A stretch of DNA of 64,000 nt from Phialemonium atrogriseum. Its lineage: Eukaryota; Ascomycota; Sordariomycetes; Cephalothecales; Cephalothecaceae. The translations under genes were made by a program, and so were the position numbers. Positions 22,631 through 32,120 of this stretch are shown piece after piece (within the stretch, counting starts at the first letter, position 1; every line of letters begins with the position of its first letter). The stretch is taken from contig NW_026848191.1 of NCBI RefSeq assembly GCF_030411735.1, positions 31,432 to 95,431 of the forward strand. The letters are read 5' to 3'. Below the pieces are notes generated by a model, which saw only the letters and a program-made list of their open reading frames with translations, had not been told where the DNA came from and ran no database searches.

Positions 22631-23695
22631 CTACGCCCAAAGGTCGACCACGGCCCTACCCGCAATTTCACCACGCCGGAGCATATCCACCGCCTGCGGG
22701 ATCTCGCTCATCTTGAACTTGGTCACCCTCGGACGAAGCAGTCCGCGTGCGGCAAGGTCAAGCGCTCCCGCACAATCCCCCAAGGTCCCGACCATGGTCC
22801 CCTTGACCGTCAAGCCCATCCCGCACATGGTGGTTGGGTCCGCGCCGGCAATGACCTTGCCAGAAGTCGGCATCGACAGACACATGACTATCCCGCCCAC
22901 GCGGACCAGCTCCATCGCCTGCGTGTAGCTGCTCGGGTGGGACGCCGTCACTATCACGCCGTGTGCACCTCCACCCGTGATGTCCTTGACGCGGGCGACC
23001 ACGTCGTCCTTTGTGAAATCGACGTACTCCTCCGCCCCGAGCCCCAAGCACAATCCCCTCTTGTCCTCCCCGCCATCGATTGCCACGCACCGCAGGCCCA
23101 TGGCCCTCGCCATCTGCAACGCCATGTGGCCGACGCCGCCGCCGGCGCCCGGGAAGACGGCCCACTGGCCGACGACGAGCCCGCTCGCCCGCAGGGAATG
23201 ATACGCCGTCGTGCCGGAGCACATGATGGGCGCGGCGTCGAAGTCGTCGACGCCGTCGGGGATGCGCGAGGCGTACGCCGCCGGCACGGCGATGTACTGC
23301 TGGTAGGTGCCGTCCATGTTGATGCCCGTGAACCTGGCCGCGGGGCAGAACATCTCCTTGCCGTCCATGCAGGCCGTGCAGGCGTGGCACACGTGCGAGA
23401 TGGGCTTGACGCCGGCCCGGTCGCCGACCTTCCACCCCGTCACCTTGGCGCCCACCTCCTCCACCACGCCGGCGCCCTCGTGCCCGACCGTCTGGCTGGT
23501 TGTGCGGAAGTCGGACCAGTCCGCCAGCATCAGGTGCAGGTCCGAGTGGCAGAGCCCCGTGACGTTGAGCCGGACGAGGATCTCGTCGTCGGCCGGCGAG
23601 GGTTTCGGCTTTTCGACGATCTGGAGGCTGAAGTTTTCGCCCGGGTTCGTGAGCACGGCGGCGAGCATGGTGTTGGACTTTGTTTTGCCGGTCAT
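22631..23695 (-). CDS. Zinc-dependent alcohol dehydrogenase (MDR family)
   Basis: Single exon, 354 residues, typical of microbial ADHs. The catalytic zinc site is Cys49 in GLCHSDLH with His72 and Glu73 in VGHEGAG. The structural zinc site is Cys103, 106, 109 and 117 in HVCHACTACMDGKEMFC. The cofactor motif is GAGGGVGHMALQ. It oxidises primary or secondary alcohols with NAD(P), or reduces the carbonyl. In this row it could oxidise the terminal alcohol released from a lactone before the ALDH step (inference). A second ATG at residue 10 is an alternative start. It is divergent from the AtuA-like gene and convergent with SDR 2. Confidence 0.95.
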   Translation of the reverse strand: MTGKTKSNTMLAAVLTNPGENFSLQIVEKPKPSPADDEILVRLNVTGLCHSDLHLMLADWSDFRTTSQTVGHEGAGVVEEVGAKVTGWKVGDRAGVKPISHVCHACTACMDGKEMFCPAARFTGINMDGTYQQYIAVPAAYASRIPDGVDDFDAAPIMCSGTTAYHSLRASGLVVGQWAVFPGAGGGVGHMALQMARAMGLRCVAIDGGEDKRGLCLGLGAEEYVDFTKDDVVARVKDITGGGAHGVIVTASHPSSYTQAMELVRVGGIVMCLSMPTSGKVIAGADPTTMCGMGLTVKGTMVGTLGDCAGALDLAARGLLRPRVTKFKMSEIPQAVDMLRRGEIAGRAVVDLWA

Positions 23696-24071
23696 TGTGA
23701 AAGCGGATTTATTAGTCGGGTTTTAGAGATACGAATATGCCCGGAGTGAAGCTCCTTTGCATTGTTTCCGTTTTTAGCGGCAGATCCCCTCGATTTATGG
23801 CGTGTGGGGTGCGGAGTCACGGGGGAGATTCATTATTCACAGAGACTAGCTAGGAAGTGAATCTCCGAGAAGCCCAGGGCCTCGGTCCAATATCATCAAC
23901 ACGAGGCCAGCGGCCGGGGAATTCTCGGCAGAAAACGTGCAGTACGTACGTATAAACATGACGCTATGAGAACAGACATAATGATATAGGGCCCCCAACA
24001 ATACTATGTTGCCATAGATCGGATGCATTCGCGCTTGCCAAACTACTCTGTGCCCAACCCCAGCCTCCAAA
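23696..24071. promoter_or_regulatory. Divergent promoter, ADH / AtuA-like gene
   Basis: The 376-bp head-to-head region has CCTCGG at 23880-23885, roughly in the middle. No other element is recognised. Confidence 0.45.
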
Positions 24072-25904
24072 ATGTCACGACCAATTCGGATCGCCAATGT
24101 CAGCGGGTGGGCCGGCGATAGAAAAGACGCTTGTTTGCGACAGGCCAGAGCAGACCCGGCGCCTGACGCCCTCTTCGGCGACTGGCTCTCGGAACTGACC
24201 ATCGGATGGTCCGCCGAGGCACGCTATAGGGATCGGCGGAGTGGGCGGACCGACGGCGACGACTACTTTGTCAAGAGCGTCCTGACTGCGTTCGACATGG
24301 CCGTGGACACCATGGTGGACCGAAAGCAGAAATTCATCACCAATGCCGGCTGTCTGAGCCCGCGCGGGTGCGCCGAGTCGCTGCAGAAGATTGCCAGACA
24401 GCACGGCCATGGCCATCTGAAGTTCGCCTATGTCTCCGGAGACGATGTGCTGGATCGGTTCGAGGACCTGAACAAGCGCAAGCCCTTCAAGCATTTCGAC
24501 ACCGCCAAGGACCTCACCAGCTCCTCGCAACGGGGCGCCGTCTGTGGCGTCAATGCGTATATCGGAGCGTGGCCGATCGTGGCGGCCCTCCGGAACGGCG
24601 CCGATGTTGTGGTCACCGGTCGAGCAACCGACGCCTCTGCTGTTGTCGCCCTGGCGGCATGGTGGCACGGCTGGGAAGAAGACCAGTACAGCTCATTGGC
24701 CAACAGCTTTCTCTGTGGCCATGTCATCGAGTGCTCCATGTACGTCACCGGCGGCAATTTCTCCGGATTCAAGTCCATCGTCGACAAGAGTACCGACTTG
24801 TCGTTCCCGGTAGCCGAGGTGTCCGCCGACGGCTCGTTCATCGTCACCAAGAACCCGGCCGAGAATGGCATCGTGACCAGGCAGACTGTGACGGCACAGA
24901 TCTTGTACGAGATCCAGGGCAACATGTATCTCTGTCCCGACGTGCAGGCCGACCTGCACGACGTTGTTGTCGAAGAAGTTGGTCAAGACCGCGTTCGCGT
25001 CTCTGGAGCCAAAGGCCTTGCACCTCCAAACACAGCTAAAGTCGCAGTCTTCGCCGTCGGCGGCTACCAGGCCGAAGCCTTTGCATTTGCTACGGGGCTT
25101 GATTACAAGGTCAAATTTCAGATGTTCGAGAAACTGGCTCGACACTGGCTCGCGGGCCAGCCGCAGATCAAGTTCGACGTCTTGTCTTTCCAACATATCG
25201 GACAGCCAATCGAGAACCCGAGGACCGAGCTCGAGGCCACCGCAACCATGCGCATCTTTGCCCAGGCGGCGAGGGAAGAGGACTTCCCGCCTAACGGTCT
25301 CGCTGCCTTGGTCGAGGGCCTAAGCATGGGCACATATCCCGGCTTCCACCGCGCGCTAGACCTGCGCAACACCATGCCAAAGATGTACATGGACTACTGG
25401 CCATCGAGGATGGACGAGTCCGAGCTCAACATCAGCTGTTCATTCTTGGATGGCAACACGCTACACGTGGCGAACCATCGAGAGGTCACTGGCCCAGTTC
25501 CATCCGCCTCCTACGACAGCCCTCAGCCATATGAGGCTGCGAGGTGGGGTCCGACTGTCCTGTTGCCTCTTGGCGCAATCGTCATGGGACGCTCGGGTGA
25601 CAAGGGCGGCAACGCCAACATTGGCCTCTTTGTCCGTCACGAGGACGAATTCGAGTGGTTGCGCACCTTCTTGTCTCTCGAGAGGCTCACTTACCTGCTG
25701 GGCGACGAGGCCAAATTGTTGACGAGTCTGGAGCGGGTCGAGTTCCCGGGGCTGCTGGCGGTACATGCGCTTTGCAGGGGGATTCTGGGCGGGGGTGTCT
25801 GCAATACCGATCGATTGGATGGGCTGGCCAAGTCAATGGTTGAGTTTGTACGCGCCCGCGTTGTGGAGTTGCCGCAAAAGTTTGTAGCCAGGGGCACCAT
25901 ATAA
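24072..25904 (+). CDS. AtuA/DUF1446-family protein (acyclic terpene utilisation type)
   Basis: Single exon, 610 residues. The N-terminal domain starts with IRIANVSGWAGDRKDA and has GCLSPRGCAE, CGVNAYIGAWPIVAALRNGA and VVTGRATDASAVVA, matching the DUF1446 family named after AtuA of the acyclic terpene utilisation pathway. The C-terminal domain has VMGRSGDKGGNANIGLFVRH, the mark of the associated AtuA-like alpha/beta domain. Fungal members often carry both parts fused, as here. In bacteria the family is linked to geranyl-CoA and isohexenyl-glutaconyl-CoA metabolism. Its presence beside BVMOs and a CoA ligase hints at a terpenoid or branched acyl-CoA substrate (inference). The exact reaction cannot be read from sequence. 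Its stop lies 23 bp from the stop of the convergent next gene. Confidence 0.9.
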   Translation: MSRPIRIANVSGWAGDRKDACLRQARADPAPDALFGDWLSELTIGWSAEARYRDRRSGRTDGDDYFVKSVLTAFDMAVDTMVDRKQKFITNAGCLSPRGCAESLQKIARQHGHGHLKFAYVSGDDVLDRFEDLNKRKPFKHFDTAKDLTSSSQRGAVCGVNAYIGAWPIVAALRNGADVVVTGRATDASAVVALAAWWHGWEEDQYSSLANSFLCGHVIECSMYVTGGNFSGFKSIVDKSTDLSFPVAEVSADGSFIVTKNPAENGIVTRQTVTAQILYEIQGNMYLCPDVQADLHDVVVEEVGQDRVRVSGAKGLAPPNTAKVAVFAVGGYQAEAFAFATGLDYKVKFQMFEKLARHWLAGQPQIKFDVLSFQHIGQPIENPRTELEATATMRIFAQAAREEDFPPNGLAALVEGLSMGTYPGFHRALDLRNTMPKMYMDYWPSRMDESELNISCSFLDGNTLHVANHREVTGPVPSASYDSPQPYEAARWGPTVLLPLGAIVMGRSGDKGGNANIGLFVRHEDEFEWLRTFLSLERLTYLLGDEAKLLTSLERVEFPGLLAVHALCRGILGGGVCNTDRLDGLAKSMVEFVRARVVELPQKFVARGTI

Positions 25905-25927
25905 TAGTGAAAAGCAGAGCGCTCGAA

Positions 25928-27053
25928 TTAGAAAAGAGCCAAAACATTCGCCGGCGAAGTTATCCCGGAATCTACATTCAGTGGCGCGCTGGCCAAGAAG
26001 AATGTCCACCTTTTCTTCTTTGCACAGAGATTCGCCAATTCCTCCAAGTCCCACAGCTTTCCAATCATGGATCCCCACATTGCCAGCAAGTATTCGTGGA
26101 GGTTTGGAGTTGACGGTGGCCATGCTTCGTAAGTTAAACTGTCTGTCGCGACGGCGGCAAAATGGTTGTTCCAATGCCTTGAAATCATCATCAGCTAATA
26201 CTGCACAGCATATCGGGTGGGGGGGAAGGGCTTAGGTCTAGACCATCTGAAGGATTCCTCGTTTGCCTCTATTCCCAGGAACTCTGTCCCTTCGGCGGCG
26301 ACCCTCTTGCGGTCGGTTTGGCTGGCATCGTTGTACCACGCGGTAAAGCCCAATCGAATACACAAGATATCACCAGCTCTAAAGACAACGTTTTGAGCTT
26401 TTGCCACGGCCTCCAACTCCGTCACCGGGATTCGCCTTCTCAGCAGTGGATCACGCTCCTTGCCATGCTTCTCCGCCCACGCTGCCCAGTCAAGCAATAC
26501 ACCTCGTCCACAGATGCCTCCTTGTTTATGCACATTGCGAATGCCGTGGTTCAATTCATTCCTGGCCTTGAAATCGTCGTGTCTCAACCCGTTGTAGTAT
26601 TGTTTTGACCTTTGAGGCTTTGAGATTAGCCGGCGTTCCCTTTTCAGACATCAGCCCCAGACTAAATTAGACTTCCCACGATTGAAGTGCGACATGCAAC
26701 GGTGTGTTCCAATGGGAGCCTGTCTGCGGGCTGAAGGATATCTGCTCGTCGTGTCCGCAAAAGTCGAGAAGTGGCACCAGGTCAATGAGCTTGTGCTCGG
26801 GGAGCTTGCGTCCAAAGGCGGGAAATTGGAGCTTCTCGAGTCCCCAGTCGAGGGATAGTCTGTCACCGTCAATTATCTCTTCCTTGGCAGCTCTGGCCAC
26901 CAGAGCTGGGGTTATCAGATTCAACGTCCCGAGCTCGTCTTTTTGGCCCGGTCTATCGAAGACGCCCCAGGCACATCCCTTGTAGCCAGCCCCTTCGACA
27001 TGTTTCAGAGAGTCGAAATCCGGAACATGGCTTTGGTTTTCGATGCCAGTCAT
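25928..27053 (-). CDS. PF04199 cyclase-family protein 2, metal-ligand Asp replaced
   Basis: Three exons on the minus strand: 27053-26680, 26609-26244, 26177-25928; 329 residues, in frame with GT-AG junctions. The donors GTGGGA and GTCTAG are weak, so the splice sites need transcript support. It resembles the paralog at 17811: CAWGVFDRPGQKDELGTLNL, ICGRGVLLDWAAWAEKHGK, NHFAAVATDSLTYEAWPP, and a similar tail. The metal-binding segment reads SHWNTPLH (His114, Asn116, His120); the Asp expected at the Asn position is missing. It may have altered metal binding, another activity, or be losing function. The 3' end nearly touches the AtuA-like gene. Confidence 0.82.
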
Positions 27054-27762
27054 TCTTTTAGGTTTTCAATTGTTGCATCTAGGACGATAATAAAACGGAC
27101 TGTCGAGCAAAGAGGATACTTGTGACGCGAACAAATAGTTCAGCTTTTGGCAGCGTGTAAGCCATGGCATATAGCAATGACCGTCTAGTGCGCATGATTC
27201 ATTCAAAGACCGCTCAACTAGCGTTTGTTCCGAGTACTTAGGATCCACTTAATGGAATCCCGAGTACCCCTGTGTTCGGCAGATCTGATATCAGTAACTA
27301 CTATGTACATGTACATGTACATGCACATACATCCGCCGAATGGACCTAATTCCGAGTACCCTCGGTCCGAGGATTTTGCGTTGTAATTATACCAGTAACC
27401 CAAACTTTATGTACTATGTAGCCCTATGTAGCTTAATGGGATTCCTGTCTCTGGATTTTGATAGCTACCAAACACATATGCCAAGTTTTTTATATCCATC
27501 AGCATCCAATTGCCTTGGATATCTCCTTTCCAGGTCTCGAATCCAAATCCGGCTTAGTCATTAGACGCCAAGTTGGACATCGACTCTTCACCCACCTCTT
27601 CACCTCTTCGCTTTTTTTTTTTTTAATTGGGGGGGAAGGAGAGGTGTATTATCATCTCCAAGTAGGTACGAAGTTGCTTAACGTAACTAGATATGTCCTT
27701 TTGTTCGATAATCAGCAATCAAACTTGAGCTAACATATATACGACTATGACAGTATTAGAAG
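27054..27762. promoter_or_regulatory. Divergent promoter, cyclase 2 / MFS 2, with CCTCGG-T-CCGAGG palindrome
   Basis: The 709-bp head-to-head region has CCTCGG at 27360-27365 and CCGAGG at 27367-27372, which together form an inverted pair with one base between. CCGAGTAC occurs at 27230-27237, 27260-27267 and 27352-27359. A short GTACAT microsatellite lies near 27304-27322 and a poly-T run at about 27611-27624. Confidence 0.5.
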
Positions 27763-29292
27763 ATGGGTTCGTTTTACAAAGGCTACTGTTCCACGATTAG
27801 TGGAAAGTGGCTTCAGCTTGGGGTTACGCTTTGCTCGGCCATGACATTTATGCTCTTTGGCTATGACCAAGGCGTTCTCGGAGGTCTCATAGCTACGCCA
27901 CAACTCCTCGACGCTCTCCACATTGCCGCCAGCGACGCCAACACGCAGGGAACTGTTACGGCAATCTACAACATCGGCTGTCTGGTGGGGTGCCTCATCT
28001 GTGCGACCGCGGGCCAGATGTTGGGCCGACGGACATATATAGTCATTGGTGGCTTTATTCTTATCCTCGGAGCAAGCATCCAGGCAGGTGCCAATGGAAC
28101 TCCCATGATGATTGCCGGCCGGGTAATTGCAGGCATTGGCACGGGCATGGAGACGTCTTTCATACCCATCTGGGTCTCCGAATGTGCACAAGCTGCTCAT
28201 AGAGGTGCCCTCGTCGCCGTCCAGCTCTCCATCGTTCTCTTGGGCCTGTCGCTGGCGTATTGGTTCGACTACGGCACAACGAATAACCTGACGGGATCGG
28301 TGGTATGGAGGTTGCCTTTGGCCTTCCAAGTCGTGTTTATCATTGGCGCACTCTGCACCATTCCCCTGCTCCCAGAGTCTCCCCGATGGCTATACTCGAA
28401 CGGCCATCTTGATGACGCTGATGACGTTATGGCCCGCATTCTGCAAGTCCCAGTCCATGACCCTGCCGTCCTCACCCGCAGGGCAGAAGTCCTGGAAGCA
28501 CTGAGGATGGAGAAGGAGACAGAGTTCCGCCTGAAGAATATCTTCTTCGACGACTCTCCGATCAATACTTCCTGGCGCATCTGGATTGGGGTCATCATCC
28601 AGTTTCTTCAACAACTCGGCGGCATCAACCTTGTCGCCTACTATGCGTCGTACATCTTCATCCATAACCTGGGCAAGACACAATATCAGGCCAGTTTGCT
28701 GTCCGGGGGCCTGAGTCTCGTCTTCTGGGGAGGGTCTTTAACATCCATCTATACCGTGGAGAGGTTTGGCCGGCGTCCGGTATTGCTCGTCGGTGCGACC
28801 TGCACATCCATATGCATGATCCTCTACACCATAGGTCTGGCCATCTACACCGAGAAATCCTTGACCATGGCCGTCGCCTTCATTTTCTTGTTTGAGTTCA
28901 GCTTTGGGGCGTCTTGGTGCATCGTTCCCTGGATGTATGCCCCGGAAGTGACCCCCCTGCACGTCAGGCACATCGGGACCTCACTCGCCGTTGGCATGGA
29001 ATGGCTCATGACATTCGTCATCGTCAAAGTCGGTCCGATCGGGATCACGAATTCGGGATGGAAGTTCTATCTGCTGTTCTGCGTTTTCAACGTCATTCAG
29101 GTGATATTTGTCTGGTTTTGTGTCAAGGAGACCAAGGGGCTCACCCTGGAGGAGATTGATTTGGTCTTTGCAAAACCAGCGCATAGGGCTCACCTGCAGG
29201 CCCAGCTATATAACGCCGAGCATATCCCAAATGGGGATGGAAAGGAGGTCCTGGAGGTGGGGATGGACGAGAAAGCGACACAAGACCCCTGA
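27763..29292 (+). CDS. MFS sugar-porter-family transporter 2
   Basis: Single exon, 509 residues with twelve predicted membrane segments. Family marks: MFGYDQGVLGGLI in helix 1, LGRRTYIVIGG, LPESPRWLYSNG, QQLGGINLVAYYASYIF in helix 7, ERFGRRPVLLVG, and KETKGLTLEEIDLVF at the end. It is closer to classical hexose/polyol porters than transporter 1, since helix 7 keeps the QQxxG-N pattern. The two transporters are not recent duplicates. Likely a plasma-membrane importer for the cluster substrate or a related sugar conjugate (inference). Confidence 0.93.
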   Translation: MGSFYKGYCSTISGKWLQLGVTLCSAMTFMLFGYDQGVLGGLIATPQLLDALHIAASDANTQGTVTAIYNIGCLVGCLICATAGQMLGRRTYIVIGGFILILGASIQAGANGTPMMIAGRVIAGIGTGMETSFIPIWVSECAQAAHRGALVAVQLSIVLLGLSLAYWFDYGTTNNLTGSVVWRLPLAFQVVFIIGALCTIPLLPESPRWLYSNGHLDDADDVMARILQVPVHDPAVLTRRAEVLEALRMEKETEFRLKNIFFDDSPINTSWRIWIGVIIQFLQQLGGINLVAYYASYIFIHNLGKTQYQASLLSGGLSLVFWGGSLTSIYTVERFGRRPVLLVGATCTSICMILYTIGLAIYTEKSLTMAVAFIFLFEFSFGASWCIVPWMYAPEVTPLHVRHIGTSLAVGMEWLMTFVIVKVGPIGITNSGWKFYLLFCVFNVIQVIFVWFCVKETKGLTLEEIDLVFAKPAHRAHLQAQLYNAEHIPNGDGKEVLEVGMDEKATQDP

Positions 29293-30409
29293 GGATGTAA
29301 TTAGGCGTAGATAGTGAGTGATACACCATGCCATTCCCGATTGATCGCGGAGAGGTTGCTCTTCTCGAACTGAGCTAGAGAGGTCAACGACCGTACTTGT
29401 CAACGAGCCGTCTCTGCGGCTCCAAACCTTTGTTTCTCAGTCCCCGGCACTCCATCACGAGGTGGAATGGCGTCTTGTCTTCTAGGCCGCACTTGCATAG
29501 CGGGGACTGCACGTCCGGGACCCTCCGACCGTAGCCTTAACGCCTATCTGGCTTGCCCTCATTTGCATGAGCACCGAGATCACGTACTTCGGCACTCCGA
29601 CGTGCTTAGCCACGGTGGTACATAGTTTGAGAACAGGCATGTATTGTTACCCACACACGTTTTCCAGCATCTAGCCCGTTGGAAGCTAACAGACCGGCCT
29701 GTGCCAAGATATCCTGGTAATACCCTTCGCCAAATTGTCTGATTGCTGTGACATGGTTGACGTTGAATTCTACAATAGGCTGTGCTTGCGATGTGAGTTC
29801 CGTATTACACTTGCTAAAGTCCACTCGTCATGGATTTGCTAACTTCACACTAGATTCCTGCCCATATATGTCGCTCCCCAGTTTCACGAGCTCCTTTTAT
29901 CTACAAGCTTACCACTGTGGATGGATAGGAAAAGCTCTTCCCTTCCTTCTTGCCTGGATGTTGCTGGATGACACTAGGAGATGGATATCTGGAGGCCCTT
30001 TCTCTTCTTCGTCTTTAGAATGGACATGAGTCTTTGTACTGCTTGGTCTACTTTAAGCCGGTATTAAATTGTTGTACGGTCCTGAGCTGGTGCTAGTGCT
30101 GCTGCTTTAACCCGAGCTGTAGTGTGCCCGGGGTGAGCCGCCCGTACGGTAACCCTAACCCTAAAGAATGCTGGTATTATGTGACAGGATGGCTTTTCGA
30201 TTTGCCACAGTTTCCGCCGTGGCCAGGAAGCCACCGGAATTACAATTCCGTCCGCAATTGGTATAGCCCAACAGTGACCGAAATCCAAACTTGACTCCGC
30301 CACGGTTACAAAGCCGACGCAATCCAGCTTGGGATATGCTAGATCCATAGCTGGTTTGTTTTCAGCTTATTGAGCTGATTGGGTGCAGTCTCCTACCACG
30401 GAAGCGAGC
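29293..30409. other. Intergenic region with a short telomere-like motif
   Basis: About 1.1 kb between MFS 2 and the regulator gene. It has two tandem CCCTAA units at 30150-30165, the same hexamer as ascomycete telomeres but far too short to be one. No CCTCGG/CCGAGG site is found here, so autoregulation through that element is not suggested. No gene is recognised. Confidence 0.5.
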
Positions 30410-32120
30410 ATGTCTATGAGTACTGTAGAAGGCGTCCAGCAACAGACAACGTCCCCACGTGCCTTTTTGCAGGGGGCTCCTACAGCCGGCTGTACAAGAT
30501 TCGACGAAGGGCTGTCGACTTCCATAATGAACAGTTCAACAGACGAACTACCGGCGCTAGCGGAGGACCCATCGGCCTCGCTCACGGAGAATATATTTGA
30601 CGAGTGGTCGGCACTAGCTGAAGAGTTGTTAGTTTCTGTGGCGACAGATCCAATAGACGGGCTGATGGGACTGGCTGACGGGTCGCCGCCTACCGAGACG
30701 AGCATTCCGGGAGAGGCGCTTCCGATACCTCCGGGCCAGGCAGCTGGGTTCCCATCCGATGATGCCAAACCGAGAAAGGCCCCACGGCGGACCCGAAGGC
30801 AGGGGACCCGACCGCCGCGGGCATTAATTGCGTGCGTGAATTGTCGTGGTCGCAAGGTACGTTGCGATACCTCAATAACGGGTACTCCTTGCTCCAATTG
30901 CTCGCACTTCGACGAAGTCTGCTCCATCGCTCCTAGGAAAAGACGTTCCGATAACTGGTAAATTAAACATTGGTGCCATACTTTTCCCCCCGTGCGTTCA
31001 GTCGGCTTACAATGCGGGCAGGAATGTTGCAGTCTGCTCGAGCATAGCTAGAGCCAGGAGCGCCAGTCTCGCTGGCCAGTCCCAGCCCAAGGCTTGCCTT
31101 GACGGCAGTGAAAAGAAGTGCACAGAAACCCCTGCGGTTAGTGCCCAGAAACAACCTAGTCTCGGCGTGCATCTCTTCTCCCGGCAACTTCCCACCGACC
31201 TGAGCACTGCCGATGTCGTAATGATGCGGGCAAAGGGTGCCCTCCGGGTCCCAAGGGCGACGGCGCTTCGCGGGCTCATCAAATCCTTCTGCCAGTTCGT
31301 ATATTGCCGAGCTCCAGTCGTGGATCTATATGAGCTATTGGAACTTTCCGGGCCAGGAGACGTGGAAACGCCCGAAACGAGCATCAGTCTTCTTCTCCTG
31401 AATGCGATCATGCTCACCGCATCCATGCATGCCCCAGTGGAAGTTCTACGCGATGCCGGTTATGGCTCTCGAGCAGAGGCATTGGCTGGATTCCACGACA
31501 AAGTGAGGGTACACAAGTCCCTCCCTTGCGCCGACAGAAATTTGCTCGTCAAGCAGCTAACTCCGTCCCAGGTACTTTACAATCTAAACTACGAGAAGGA
31601 CGCCGTCGCCACCCTCCAAACCCTCCTTTTGTTGGCATATGCCTCTGACGACAGTGAGTCGGACAAGGACAAGACACATTGGACCACTGTTGCCGTGTCT
31701 TTGTGCTACCGCATCGGGCTGAATCACTATCCCAAGGGCGAGGGCTCGGCGTTGCTCGGCAAGGGTCCTGGGCGTCTATGGAGACGATTATGGTGGTCAT
31801 GTTTTATCCTGGACCGACTGGTTACCGTGACATACGGGCGAATCCCAGGTATCAACCAACAAGACTGGGATGTTCCATATCTGCAGATGGATGACCTTGA
31901 GCTCGAAGCAATGCCGGGCTTTGTCGACCAGATGTTGGTTCAACAACTTGCAGAATGTTTTATTGAGAAGGCAGAGTTGAGCGTACACCGTGGTTGCAAG
32001 TGCTCCACTGAATTAATACCCCCAGCAACACTTCCCCCATACCACAGTCACTACCTTGCCGACGAGGACTATGAGCTTGGTCTAATTCATTCAATGTTCG
32101 GGCCTATCAGTAAATTCTAA
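30410..32120 (+). CDS. FarA/CTF1-type Zn2Cys6 transcription factor, C terminus probably truncated
   Basis: Two exons: 30410-30957 and 31022-32120; 548 residues. The binuclear zinc cluster is ACVNCRGRKVRCD followed by PCSNC and C, spacing CX2CX6CX8CX2CX6C, as in FarA and cutinase factor CTF1, and is followed by basic PRKRR. The middle domain has FSRQLPTDLSTADVVMMRAKGALRVP, TLQTLLLLAYASDD, HWTTVAVSLCYRIGLNHYP and LWRRLWWSCFILDRLVTVTY, the fungal-specific TF domain. FarA relatives are usually several hundred residues longer; here the frame ends shortly after HSMFGPISKF. A weak coding-like reading continues near 32215-32360 in another frame, so the 3' part may be decayed. Known of the family: activation of lipid and carboxylate catabolism through CCTCGG. 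It is the likely cluster regulator (inference). Confidence 0.82.

Noticed and set aside
30150..30165. Internal telomere
   Set aside because: Only two CCCTAA units; chance or a fill-in scar is enough to explain it.
1..32120. Classical secondary-metabolite biosynthetic cluster
   Set aside because: No PKS, NRPS, terpene synthase or prenyltransferase is present; the enzyme set fits breakdown better.
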